NCBI GenBank assembly: GCA_037953745.1
Contig: JBAKBP010007647.1
Span: 33,902 to 97,901 of the forward strand
Length of the DNA stretch: 64,000 bases
Direction of reading: 5' to 3'
Origin: Lithodes maja
Lineage: Eukaryota > Arthropoda > Malacostraca > Decapoda > Lithodidae
The notes below the pieces were generated by a model. That model did not search any database. It was given only the letters and a program-made list of their open reading frames with translations, and had not been told where the DNA came from. This document shows, piece after piece, positions 20,001-29,043 of this stretch (within the stretch, counting starts at the first letter, position 1; every line of letters starts with the position of its first letter). Made by a program: the position numbers and the translations under genes.

Positions 20001-22160
20001 TTGTTCAAGCAAACCCTTCAGTTGCACGGTATATGTTCTGTAGTGTCGTCAGCCTACCATCCCGAGAGTCAGGGAGTCTTGGAGCGGTGGCACTCGACCC
20101 TGAAGAGTATGCTACGCTGTTACTGTGCAGAACATGACACTGATTGGGATTTGGGTCTGCCGTATGTTCTGTTCGCTGCACGTGAAGTCCCAGGAGAGAG
20201 CCTGGGGTTCAGTCCAAATCAACTAGTCTTTGGCCATAATGTGAGAGGACCTTTAAGTATGGTGAAAGAGATCTGGGAGGGCGAAGAGAAGCCGGGGTCT
20301 GTACTTAAATATATCCTTGAGAGCCGGGAGAGACTTATAGGTTGCATGGCAGCGGCAGGTAATAACTTGGTTAATGCACAGGCGGTCATGAAGCACCAGT
20401 ATGACGCCAAGGTGAAGCTTCGGGAGTTTTCGGTGGGTCAGGAGGTAATGTTGCTTTTACCTTTGCCTGGACACCCCCTTTCTGCCAAGTTTATTGGGCC
20501 GTATGTGGTGGCTAAGAAACTGTCCGACCTTGATTATCTCGTTGCAACACCTGACCGTAGAAAAAAACATCAGTTATGTCATGTTAACCTCATGAAAGAG
20601 TATGTGAGACGCCCCTCAGAGCCTCTCACTGTCCCTGTGCTGGCCTGCAGCGGCCAGGGTGGAGAAGGAGGTGGGGACAGTCATGCTGCTGAGGAGGATA
20701 GCTGGGACTGTGTCATTTCCGCGGAACAGTGGGCGGGGAATACTGAACAAGAGGCTAGGCAAGCTGTAAGTCACCTGCCTGAGCACCAGGGTGCTGCTGT
20801 CCTAGGCCTGTTCAGGTCATACCCCTCTGTTTTCGCCGAACACCCAGGTCTCACTACTCAGGTAACGCACGACGTGGACGTCGGTGATAATGTGCCCTTC
20901 AAGTCAGTGCCCTACCGTGTGCCCCCGGTAAAGTTGCCAGCTTTACGGGAGGAGTTAAAGTACATGGTTGAGAGAGGGATGATCACTGAAGGTTATGTGA
21001 AGTGGACATCACCCGTCACGTTGCAGCCAAAACCTGACGGCAAGGTGCGGTTCTGCATAGATTTTCGTAGGCTAAATGGCTTGACCACTACCAACCCTTA
21101 CCCTTTGCCTCGAGTTGACGACAGCGTGGACAAGATAGGGAATGCAAAGTACCTTACTAAAATTGATCTTGTAAAAGGTTACTGGCAAGTACCCCTGTCG
21201 GACCGAGCTAAGCAAGTTTGTGGTTTTGTGGTAGATGGCAAGACCTACCAATGTAACGTAATGCCTTATGGGCTTAAGAACGCACCTGCCACGTTTCAGA
21301 ACCTGATGAACGATATTTGTGACGAAATCCCTAACTGCACGGTCTACCTTGATGACGTGATAGTGTATGATGACAATTTTGAAAATCACCTAAGGCACTT
21401 AGAGACCCTGTTTGGGAAGTTGCACGATGCTGGGCTGGTGGTGAACCTGAGGAAGTGCGAGTTTGTAAAGGCTACTGTGCAGTATCTTGGCTTCGTGGTC
21501 GGGTTAGGCCGGGTGTGCCCCCCCCTGAGCAAGATACAGGCTATCAATATGTTTCCCAGGCCCACCACTAAGCGCCAGGTCATGCGGTTCCTAGGTATGA
21601 TAGGCTATTATAGGCGCTTCATCCGGGGATACTCTACTGTCTTAGCACCGTTAACTGATCTACTGTCGAAGTCAGTGAAGTTCTGTTGGGCTGCGGAGTG
21701 TCAGAGGGCTTTCGACCTAGTCAAGCACCTGCTGTGTACACATCCGATTTTGAGAGCCCCAGACTTCTCCAGGAGTTTTCAGCTGGCGACTGATGCCAGC
21801 GGTGTGGGTGCCGGGGCAGTGTTACTGCAGACTGATTCCGAGGGCTTGGAACACCCAGTGAGCTTCTTTTCTCGCAAGTTTAATTCGGCACAAAGGAATT
21901 ACTCGACTATAGAGAAGGAGCTTCTTGCTATCGTTTTGTCGCTCAAACATTTCGAAGTTTATGTTCCAGCCTACGGCCCGGTAGTGACGATTTATACGGA
22001 CCATCATCCCTTGAAATTCCTAAATCAGTTTCACAATCGGAATATGCGGTTGACCAGGTGGTCCCTAATGCTCCAAGAGTATAATCTCAACATTCAGCAT
22101 ATTGCCGGGAGTGAGAACGTGATAGCAGATTGTCTATCAAGGGTTGATGATCCAGGATAG
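17016..22160 (+). CDS. gag-protease-integrase-RT-RNase H polyprotein, intact
   Basis: The single 1714-codon ORF is uninterrupted; a Met ten codons in (17043) is an alternative start. Gag occupies roughly residues 1-470, with a duplicated 15-residue coiled-coil unit near 172-201, then a zinc knuckle CYKCQKLGHYSREC (482-495). Protease has DTGA (569-572). Integrase comes next: H857, H865, C894, C897 form the zinc site, and D928, D987, E1023 make the DDE triad with exactly 35 residues between the last two. RT follows, with catalytic D1384 (KIDLVKGYW) and YLDD (D1446, D1447), then RNase H with TDAS (D1593) and YTDHHPL. In ordinary Ty3/gypsy elements integrase is last. Integrase before RT in a gypsy-type pol is the arrangement described for Gmr1-type elements. 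All catalytic residues are present, so it may be functional. Confidence 0.95.
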   Translation: MNSNCITSTMSNDSSFTGEDNTVQPSNQQVQQMFREGSVISGERDARAFLQTPLTEQRLQAIDCYGLRCLATVLGRDCPDSWPKKNLVACLLGDGDGAVGGVGSWGVPSKPPFHSTPELGPQPASLSMMQQEGSQGQAGLPVNTSRCGSPILCSPPPGLSPEMLFQLELAKFKLQETQIQQASIERIKLQETQIQQASIERIEVARIQANQDATRYQAEMDVEKSRVETTGRHLGGGHRVTDSLSHLIKLVPAFDETAVTEFFARFEKKCREYDWPEVKWAALVSSRLVGKGLKAYDALSLDESVVYGLVKEAVLRAYELQPETYRLKFRGVNKKSDVSFMEHARDLTDAGNNWFRSEHAESAEEIKQLFYLEQFYKCTGTDLTLNIKEKCPKTVEEAAKMADLRLSLIRGCGAAQRAESGQKGRYTPPTRVFDNNKSYDTHNHTKCIAPNNTYKHKPLPFTKGQAPSSPAQGKKPIGDVKCYKCQKLGHYSRECPSNTPAKPVSLVHSIGVSLKAAATARGRLSAAEAHAVKKRTEGSTPVRDTFCSHRGHGFVSWGSELRRVDLLRDTGASQTLLRNFTGKPINAARVVVVQGINATRSYPLVRLELRVGEVCRELDVGIVECLPVEGVDLLLGNDFAVPTSGTPPLVVAERAADVDGENREWVGRCQQDKMACVVTRSRSAAPAQPSTQPRGQWRKDQEKVAKGRKRDIDSAALLGDSVLGPIINTGVDSGPDMVCNKAELGKTSREARAVARATKAVEPTSRGNVLLQNHLDALTPRDISEQQLQDASLARYSNGAIELEEDGDAKPGDFFRLNRILYRRFLDPKSKWEGGARVVDQVVVPNKYRESLLCLAHDVPVAGHLGVTKTLAALGRFFWWPGVKADVCAWVAGCATCQTTGKPNQTIPKAPLFPIPVTGPPFSKVVVDLVGPFPPTSSGNKFLLTIMDVATRYPDAYPMRNGSAKAVVKNLLLFCSRYGFPREVQSDQGSNFTSKLFKQTLQLHGICSVVSSAYHPESQGVLERWHSTLKSMLRCYCAEHDTDWDLGLPYVLFAAREVPGESLGFSPNQLVFGHNVRGPLSMVKEIWEGEEKPGSVLKYILESRERLIGCMAAAGNNLVNAQAVMKHQYDAKVKLREFSVGQEVMLLLPLPGHPLSAKFIGPYVVAKKLSDLDYLVATPDRRKKHQLCHVNLMKEYVRRPSEPLTVPVLACSGQGGEGGGDSHAAEEDSWDCVISAEQWAGNTEQEARQAVSHLPEHQGAAVLGLFRSYPSVFAEHPGLTTQVTHDVDVGDNVPFKSVPYRVPPVKLPALREELKYMVERGMITEGYVKWTSPVTLQPKPDGKVRFCIDFRRLNGLTTTNPYPLPRVDDSVDKIGNAKYLTKIDLVKGYWQVPLSDRAKQVCGFVVDGKTYQCNVMPYGLKNAPATFQNLMNDICDEIPNCTVYLDDVIVYDDNFENHLRHLETLFGKLHDAGLVVNLRKCEFVKATVQYLGFVVGLGRVCPPLSKIQAINMFPRPTTKRQVMRFLGMIGYYRRFIRGYSTVLAPLTDLLSKSVKFCWAAECQRAFDLVKHLLCTHPILRAPDFSRSFQLATDASGVGAGAVLLQTDSEGLEHPVSFFSRKFNSAQRNYSTIEKELLAIVLSLKHFEVYVPAYGPVVTIYTDHHPLKFLNQFHNRNMRLTRWSLMLQEYNLNIQHIAGSENVIADCLSRVDDPG
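17530..17619 (+). repeat. 45-bp in-frame tandem duplication in E1 gag
   Basis: Two adjacent copies encode KLQETQIQQASIERI twice, lengthening a predicted helix in gag. The copies are virtually identical in DNA, so the duplication is recent relative to the gene. Confidence 0.9.
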
Positions 22161-22433
22161 TCGTGCACGGTGTGTGGGTTGAGCAGGAGTAAAATTAGGC
22201 TATCATAACGCCGTCCAAAAAGATTATAAAACAATAAAATAAACGAGAATTTTTTTTTTTAGTTTTGTAAGTCTTTATTGTTGTAGCATGATGCATGCGA
22301 TATTGTGTTTTATGTATAATTCACACTTCAGTTGTTGTGCACCTTTTGCAATTAGTGGCAGCTAAGGGTAGCAGGTCGGTTGGTTGCCTGTCAGATTTTG
22401 ATAATGCTTCTAAGGTCGATTATCTAAAATCTT

Positions 22434-22441
22434 GGGGGGGC
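22434..22441 (+). promoter_or_regulatory. polypurine tract of E1
   Basis: A run of seven G (preceded by AAAATCTT) ends one base before the 3' LTR, where the plus-strand primer of LTR elements normally lies. The 22161-22433 interval before it is AT-rich and shows no gene. Confidence 0.7.
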
Positions 22442-24203
22442 TGTGACGCACCCAGTGCGTGGCAACGCAACCTGATTGTACTCCTTGGTACTCCACTGTA
22501 CCGCCACTGTGTGGTACCGCTGTACCGCTGTACCGTGCTGGCTGCTTATATTGAGTGTGACAACGTATAACTATGTTCTTTGTATCTCTGCAAAGGTCTC
22601 GTCATGTGCTAACCAGTGGTGGGTTTTGTTTTAAGCCATGTCGAGACCTTCCATTTAATATGTAGTATCAATAGAGAAGTTGATAGATAAGACAATGGGA
22701 GTTCAGAGAGAGAGAGTGAGTTAGTTTTCAGAGCGAGAGGGTAGCAACGCGCCACGCTGCCGGAGTGGTGGTTGCCAGACGTATGGACCGGTTGGCAGCC
22801 TTGCGCTTATAGCTAGGTGCGACAGGGTTGGTAGTCCATTGCCGCCTGCCTATGCTGCCTGGGTTGCCCATGTTGTCGTACTGCACATTGCCTGGAGGCT
22901 CGCTGTGTGTTCCATGATCAGGTTGCCTAGAACCTTTGAGATTCTAACATCCCTTGCCCTCTCTCCCAATTTCTCACATGCATAACCTTCCCTTGAGGTC
23001 CTAAAGGAGTTTCAGCACTCACCTCTCGTATTACTCTTAGGACAAGCATATATTTACATGTATTAGATTTAAGGGGTTAATGTGAACAGCGATCTTCTTG
23101 ATGAGGATAGTTGGTGAACGTTCTACATGTTCACGAGTTATATGCCCAGCTCATCATCCAATTTGTGACTAGACTAGTGCCATGTGTAAGAGCCCGACCA
23201 TGCCCAGGAGTTGTCTGTAGAGGGGCGAGGACTTAGCCTTGATTTGCCTACCGAGCCAGGAGCGAGTGCAGTACCAGAGACTACAGCTCGCTCGTAGTGC
23301 CGGTATAGTAGAGTAACGTAATTTATCTGTCCTTGTGTTCTCTGCAGTCTTTTCCTGGGTTCTCGCTTTCGGTGCTGGGACGCGTTGTTCCTGTGACTTG
23401 GCCTGCTAGCTAGAACACATGGGGATGATGAGTGGGTGATATCTTTATTTTACTATGCATTGCAGCTCTCTTTAAGTTTATGTATATAACACTTTACAAT
23501 ACACATTACTCACACACAAGACAACACTATTAATACTTTCATGTATCAATTAACTGCACTGTCGTTTTGCTGCTGTGTCCGGAGTTCCGTTGCGTAGGGC
23601 GCATACGGATTCAGAGGGGAGACAGAGTGAGAGAAGCGAAGTAGCCTATGCGGTAGTAGGCTACCGGCGCAGTTCTGTTGCCTGCAACCTTTTAGTTATT
23701 CCAAGTATAGATTCATTATTATAATAAGTGACTACTATTTATGTTCCTTCCATGTGTATTATTAGGTATCTACTGGATCATGAACATCTTATATGCTACA
23801 TGCTAGTGCATGTTAGTAGGGGACAGTTATTCTAGTGCACGCGCTTTCAAGTAGGCGTGTACATTTGTCATTTAGCATTTCACTGTCATACCTTTAGCCT
23901 GCTTCTATTCTACATTATTAGAGGCTTAATATTAACGTAGTTTCTTGAGTATTGCATTTCTTTAGTAATAACGTAACCTATAAATGTCTGAGGGAGTTTA
24001 GCCTCATAGCCTACCCCTGTTGTACACTTTCGCCGAGTTAAGGTACCTCGTTACCATAGACGATAACTCTGTAGGGCGTTGGTGCTTTTGTTGTCTGGAG
24101 CATATAGTATTTGGGACTGGAATCGAGCGTGTCGTTGTCACATAAGCCATTTCTGTCCTACGATCAAGAATCCCGAATATGTATTGCCGATCCAGCCGTA
24201 ACA
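22442..24203 (+). repeat. 3' LTR of E1
   Basis: 1762 bp, nearly identical to the 5' LTR apart from a 57-bp deletion after TTTCTCAC (about 22977) and scattered substitutions. It ends CCGTAACA at 24203, followed by unrelated ACCTATATACC. Confidence 0.93.
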
Positions 24204-24366
24204 ACCTATATACCCGGTTCCAAATATCTAGACCAGAAATCCTGAACCCTAACCTCTGCAACTCAAAAATGGAGGCTGTAAATTTCCACACCTATTCCCT
24301 GGCTGACCCTTCCTAAATGGTAGACATATTTACTCGATTACTCTAGTCGTTTGTGAGTTTTAGAGG
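24204..24366. other. short unclassified spacer
   Basis: Between the E1 3' LTR and the first TTAA of the G-family MITE. No gene or repeat recognised. Confidence 0.4.
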
Positions 24367-24609
24367 TTAAGGGGAGTTGGTTTCATTTTAGGTCGATTTT
24401 TCAATATATTTATTATAATTTTAGTTTCTTCCCTAGACCTCCATCAAATTAAAAAAGAAACATCCATTAGATCCCCCTTTTAGATTATTTGTAAATTTTT
24501 CGGTAGAAAAAAATTCCGGCCGATGGCCGGTTCTTTCAAAATTACAGGCTTACTATCGTTCGCCAGGACAACAAATCGACACCTAAATATCACGAAAGGT
24601 CTTAATGTT

Positions 24610-26851
24610 CTGGCATACGGAGCCCTGTATGTTTATTTAGGAGTTAGAATTAAGAGTTGAAGGAGTGCCAAACTACCCAGGCGGCGAAGCAGACTAGCGA
24701 GCGAACCAGCGAGTGGGAAACCAGCTCGTCCGCATACCAGCAAACAAGCCTTCACACCTGCGTGCGTCATAGGGGACCCTGCAAACTACTTCGATGACCC
24801 GACGCTATGACGTATGATCGACGCCAGGAGACTCGATTGGACCACGCACCTGCTACGCAACTCGAGGAGCTGTGATTGGGGCGCGCACCATATCCCGCCT
24901 CCTGATTCGTTCCTACACCATCATTGTTTAGTATATAAGACCCGAGTAGTGGGCATTCAAATCAGTCTCATTTGGAGTTGGGAAGGTGAACTTGCAGCTG
25001 GAGGAAGACGGGGTGAAGTATTATAATGGGTTTGTGACTGTCAGTCAGATTATATAAGTGTGTGTTAAGTGTGTTCGGTGTAAACACTTACGTTATGTTG
25101 GTTAGTGAGATATGTGATTGGGAATTAACGTTAACGCTACTATTATGTACTTAACTATTTGATTGGGAATTAACGTTAACGCTACTATTATGTACTTAAC
25201 TATTTTAGTTGACTGACTTGTGGACTAAAGCAACTGTATAAGTAATTGGGTTATGATGAAAGTAATACTATTGTTTTATATTCATACTTACGAGTTCTTT
25301 CATTTTCTTTTAATTAAGCTTACATTGCTTAACGGTGCTTAGTACGGTGATGCTATTGTCTCTTATTAGTAATATCGCCTTAGACTAACATGGCTGTTTT
25401 AATGTTACTTCTAGTGATTTCCTAAGCTGAAGAAAATTCTTTTAGCTTCAAAATATTATTTTTGCTTTTCATATTATTTGAGTGAGACCTGAATCGAATC
25501 TATGAAGCGATCCTGTAACTTAATTTACTCATAATCAAACCTCAATGTTACGTGGTTAAGAAATACATTTATCTAATTATTAAATATATATCTAACTTTT
25601 TATGTGACTTTGATATTAATCCTGATGATAATAATAATATAATACTATTAACGTAAGACAAGAACCAAGAATAATAACTACATTAAATATAAATAAAAGG
25701 ACATATAAGAAAACTATCTATTCATTTCAAAAAGGGTAAGAGACAGAAATATTCTTACTTTAATATTTATCTTTCAAGACTTTTTATAGAATTAATAGTC
25801 CTTCTTTAGATATAACTTCTTCGGTTCATAACCATAGCCTACTATGCTTCGGTTAAATAATAATTCTTTATAAATACTACATGACTTTAATTAGTTTCAG
25901 TATTTTTCATAATTAAAGAGTATCAGTCAATGAAGGATACTAAGTCCTAAGATCCAAAAGGAAAGGAAGCAACAACAGGAAATAATTGTATTAGATTTTA
26001 CTTTTGTTTTGCCTTCAGCTGACTGATACCTTAATATATTTCTCTGAACCAGGACCTTTCTAGAATTGAAGAATGGGGACAAAAGAATTTAGTTTCCTTT
26101 AATGCACAGAAAACCAAGTACATTCAATTTTCTAACCGACAGAATCTCACTGACTCCCATATATTTTTTAATGATGGAAATATTCCCACTTCCCCTAGTA
26201 TTGACATTCTCGGTGTAACATTAACTACTAACTTGAGCTGGACACATTATGTTAGAAGCATTGCTAAGAATGCCTCTAAAAAACTGGGACTCCTGTACAG
26301 AGTTCGAGAATTCTTCACTGACGAGCAGTTGGCCGTAATATATAAAAGTCATGTGCGTTTTCAGATGGATTACTGTTCACCTCTGTGGAGTGGAAGTGGA
26401 GTGGTTGCATTGAGGCAGTTTGACAATATTCAAAATAAAGCTATTAATCAATAACCCTGCAATCACACAGGACCTTCCTACATTATCCATACGAAGAAAC
26501 GTTGCATCCCTTGCATTATTCTACAGATATTTTCACAGCAATTGTTCCGAGGAACTTGCTTCAATTGTGCCGCCTCTCCACATCTTTCCCGTAGAACTAG
26601 GGCAGCTGAGAGCGCCCATGAATTTACACTTTCTCCTCCACAATGCAGAACTTCTGCTTATCAAAATTCATTTATCCCTAGAACTACTACTCTTTGGAAT
26701 TCACTTCCCTCGAATTGCTTTCCACAAACTTACAATCTACTAATGTTTAAATCCAGTTGTTACAAACATTTTATGAATGGAGGATGCCTTTAGGCACATG
26801 GACCTTTTTGTTTTATCTGTGTTTTTCCTTCCTCCGTTCATTGTCTCTTTA

Positions 26852-26890
<39 letters not shown>

Positions 26891-26940
26891 TGCTATCTAG
26901 ATTCATCAAGTAAACCACTTGAGGATCAAGATATGTAACA
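24610..26940 (+). repeat. 5' LTR of E2, containing a LINE insertion
   Basis: It begins CTGGCATACGG and ends TATGTAACA. Bases 26039-26885 are a LINE insertion absent from the right LTR, leaving about 1.48 kb of LTR. Two tandem copies of a 44-bp unit (GATTGGGAATTAACG...) lie at about 25118-25205. Confidence 0.85.
26039..26885 (+). mobile_element. 5'-truncated LINE 3' end inserted in the E2 LTR
   Basis: The LTR sequence CCTTAATATAT / ATCTCTGTGC, continuous at about 38485-38500, is split here. The insert reads as the C-terminal region of a jockey-like ORF2: NLVSFNAQKTKYIQF, IDILGVTL, a SYDYC-like MDYCSPLW, LRRNVASLALFYR in style, then TTTLWNSLPSNCF. A frameshift at about 26440 and a second before the C-terminus leave it dead. 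The 3' end is a short A run followed by an (AT)n tract rather than a plain poly-A tail. Confidence 0.8.
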
Positions 26941-26946
26941 GAAGAG

Positions 26947-26964
26947 TGGCGACCTCGCCAGGAT
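26947..26964 (+). promoter_or_regulatory. primer-binding site of E2
   Basis: TGGCGACCTCGCCAGG begins six bases after the LTR end. It shares the first nine bases with the E1 site, suggesting the same primer tRNA. Confidence 0.7.
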
Positions 26965-27027
26965 TCGTTTCATACAGTTTCACTCAATTTCATTACCGTT
27001 TCACTACTTAAAAATCAAATATTAATC

Positions 27028-29043
27028 ATGCCTCATCTAATTAATGACGAAGATGCTCGAGTTTTCATAGAATCAGAACCCACAGCCCCTGATATTGACT
27101 GTCTGTCAAAATCCGAACTGAAAGTGCTTGCCTCGCATCTCCAGTTAACTGTCTCAAACATGTCCAAAGTAGAGGTGGCTCAGACCATAAAAACCCACCT
27201 GTTCCCTGTAGAAGGCGGGGAGGGTGACGGAGCAGTTGGTGGGATCCCGAGTAAACCTAGCCAACTTGATGAACAATTGCCACCTGGTTTGACCGGTGAT
27301 CAAATATTCGAACTAGAACTAGCCAGAATAAGAGCAACTACCGAACAAGCCGGACTAAATATAGAAATAGCCAGAATAAATGCCGAACAAGCCAAAGCAA
27401 ATATCGAAGAAGCCAGAATAAAGACCGAACATTATGAATATCAATATCGTACGGCTCAACTAAATGTCAATACAAATGCTCCCGAAATTGCTCCCCCTCT
27501 GGGATTGACTATGACTAGTGTCATTCCACCTTTCACTGAGGATAATGTGCAGGATTTCTTTGTTTTGTTTGAGGAATTTGCTGGAGGTATGAAGTGGACA
27601 AGAGATCAATGGCCTTTTATGTTACAAACCGTTTTGACAGGGCAGGCTCGAGCCACGTATTTGTCAGAAGTAGCAGAAGTTAGGCAGGATTATGACAATC
27701 TCAAAGAAGCTATCTTAAAAACCTATCAATTGCAGCCTGAGGCTTACAGGCAATCTTTCCGTAAAAACCAGAAGAAAGTAGAAGAAACCCATAAGGTATT
27801 TGCCAGGACCATGACTAAAACTTTCAATCATTGGGTCAAGAGTAAGAAAGTCACAAGCTACAACGATCTGAAGGAGTTGGTCCTGTTAGAAAATTTCCTA
27901 TGGAAAATTGATTCTTCTGTATCCTATCATTTAAAGGGGAAAAAGGTAGATTGTCTTGCCGACGCCGCTGACATGGCTGACACATACGTGCTCAACAACA
28001 AATTTCGTGGAAAGAAGCCCTACGATAATTCTAGTTCTAATTTTAAGTATCCCAATCACAAATCTGACAGACCCAATCACAAGCCTGTAACGTCTTCCCC
28101 AGCTAGCCAAAATAGAATTGTTCCCCCAACTAAAAATGCGACTCAGGGCAATGGTAACAGAGGTGGGCCCCAAATTAATAGTAATGCTCAAAGAGGGAAC
28201 GTTCCCATATCCCCTAAAGTATGTACTTTTTGTGGCATGAGAGGCCACCTAGCTTATCAGTGCTGGGCCAAGGAGAAAACCGAGAGATCGGGGCAGACAG
28301 TTGCCGCCATATCTCAAACTCCATATGTTCCTTTAATGCAGGACTCCCGACAGAAGGAGTACCTAGCACCAAAAGTTCCTTTAATGCAGGACTCCCGACA
28401 GAAGGAGTACCTAGCACCAAAAGTTCCTTTAATGCAGGACTCTCGACAGAAGGAGTACCTAGCAGCTAACGTAAATCATCTAGACAGGGGTGTAGCAGCA
28501 TGCGTGGTGCAACCCACTAAGGTTAAGCCAATAATAATTTCACCATCAGAGCAGGACAGTTACCGTCTCTTTATTTCATCTGGCAACGTGAGATTAAATG
28601 GTTGTATGCATGAGGTAAACATTCTGAGAGACACAGGTTCTACTAGCACCCTCATGGTGAATCCTTACACTGAGTGCCCACCTGGCGAACCAGTTGTAAT
28701 GAGAGGTGCTGGAGGTCAATTTTATGCACACTTGGTAAAAGGCGAAATTGAATGTGAGTTACTACAGGGTGAGGCCACCATAGCTTTGTGTAGATCCCAA
28801 GATATCCCTGTGCCTGGGGTAACACTCCTTTTGGGGAATGATGTAGCAGGTGAGAAGGTCCGACCAGACCCCATTTTGTCACTTTCCCCTGTTAACGAGC
28901 CACTAACCGGTGAGCTCGAAAAGGAGATGCCAACAGTTTTCCCTGTGTGTGCTGTCACACGTTCAATGTCTCAAGTAGCAGTTCCCTCAGACAGAAATGT
29001 ACCGAATGTAAGAGTTGATGAAAGGGATGATGAGTGTGAATGA
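27028..29043 (+). CDS. E2 gag-protease
   Basis: The 671-codon ORF starts at the first good Met after the PBS. Gag has an N-terminal helical part, an Ile/Glu/Ala/Arg-rich coiled coil (about residues 95-150), a retrotransposon-gag-like region (about 170-320) and a zinc knuckle CTFCGMRGHLAYQC (399-412). A 48-bp unit repeated three times follows, then protease with DTGST (535-539). The overall plan parallels E1 gag, with related motifs such as LQPEAYR here and LQPETYR in E1. The ORF ends in the protease-integrase linker because of a 2-nt deletion at about 29035 relative to E3, where the frame runs through; in the ancestor gag and pol were thus one ORF. Confidence 0.85.
   Translation: MPHLINDEDARVFIESEPTAPDIDCLSKSELKVLASHLQLTVSNMSKVEVAQTIKTHLFPVEGGEGDGAVGGIPSKPSQLDEQLPPGLTGDQIFELELARIRATTEQAGLNIEIARINAEQAKANIEEARIKTEHYEYQYRTAQLNVNTNAPEIAPPLGLTMTSVIPPFTEDNVQDFFVLFEEFAGGMKWTRDQWPFMLQTVLTGQARATYLSEVAEVRQDYDNLKEAILKTYQLQPEAYRQSFRKNQKKVEETHKVFARTMTKTFNHWVKSKKVTSYNDLKELVLLENFLWKIDSSVSYHLKGKKVDCLADAADMADTYVLNNKFRGKKPYDNSSSNFKYPNHKSDRPNHKPVTSSPASQNRIVPPTKNATQGNGNRGGPQINSNAQRGNVPISPKVCTFCGMRGHLAYQCWAKEKTERSGQTVAAISQTPYVPLMQDSRQKEYLAPKVPLMQDSRQKEYLAPKVPLMQDSRQKEYLAANVNHLDRGVAACVVQPTKVKPIIISPSEQDSYRLFISSGNVRLNGCMHEVNILRDTGSTSTLMVNPYTECPPGEPVVMRGAGGQFYAHLVKGEIECELLQGEATIALCRSQDIPVPGVTLLLGNDVAGEKVRPDPILSLSPVNEPLTGELEKEMPTVFPVCAVTRSMSQVAVPSDRNVPNVRVDERDDECE
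28327..28470 (+). repeat. 48-bp triple tandem repeat in E2 gag
   Basis: Three near-identical in-frame units encode VPLMQDSRQKEYLAPK, the last with a small variant. They lie between the zinc knuckle and the protease. Confidence 0.95.

Larger units (their letters stand above)
14952..24203 (+). mobile_element. complete Ty3/gypsy-type LTR retrotransposon E1 with integrase-first pol (Gmr1-like order)
   Basis: LTRs at 14952-16770 and 22442-24203 bracket a PBS, one long gag-pol ORF and a purine tract. The LTRs run TG...CA and differ by a 57-bp indel plus about eight substitutions that I could see, so the insertion is fairly young. No target-site duplication is evident (left flank TGTAC, right flank ACCTA). 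The left flank is DIRS copy B gag. The order of domains is gag, protease, integrase, RT, RNase H. Confidence 0.92.

Noticed and set aside
14952..24208. Target-site duplication for element E1
   Set aside because: The flanks TGTAC and ACCTA do not match at any reasonable offset, so I do not claim one.
24004..24291. Minus-strand ORF of 95 codons across the E1 3' LTR end
   Set aside because: Two thirds of it is LTR sequence also present at 16571-16789; no domain and no support as a gene.
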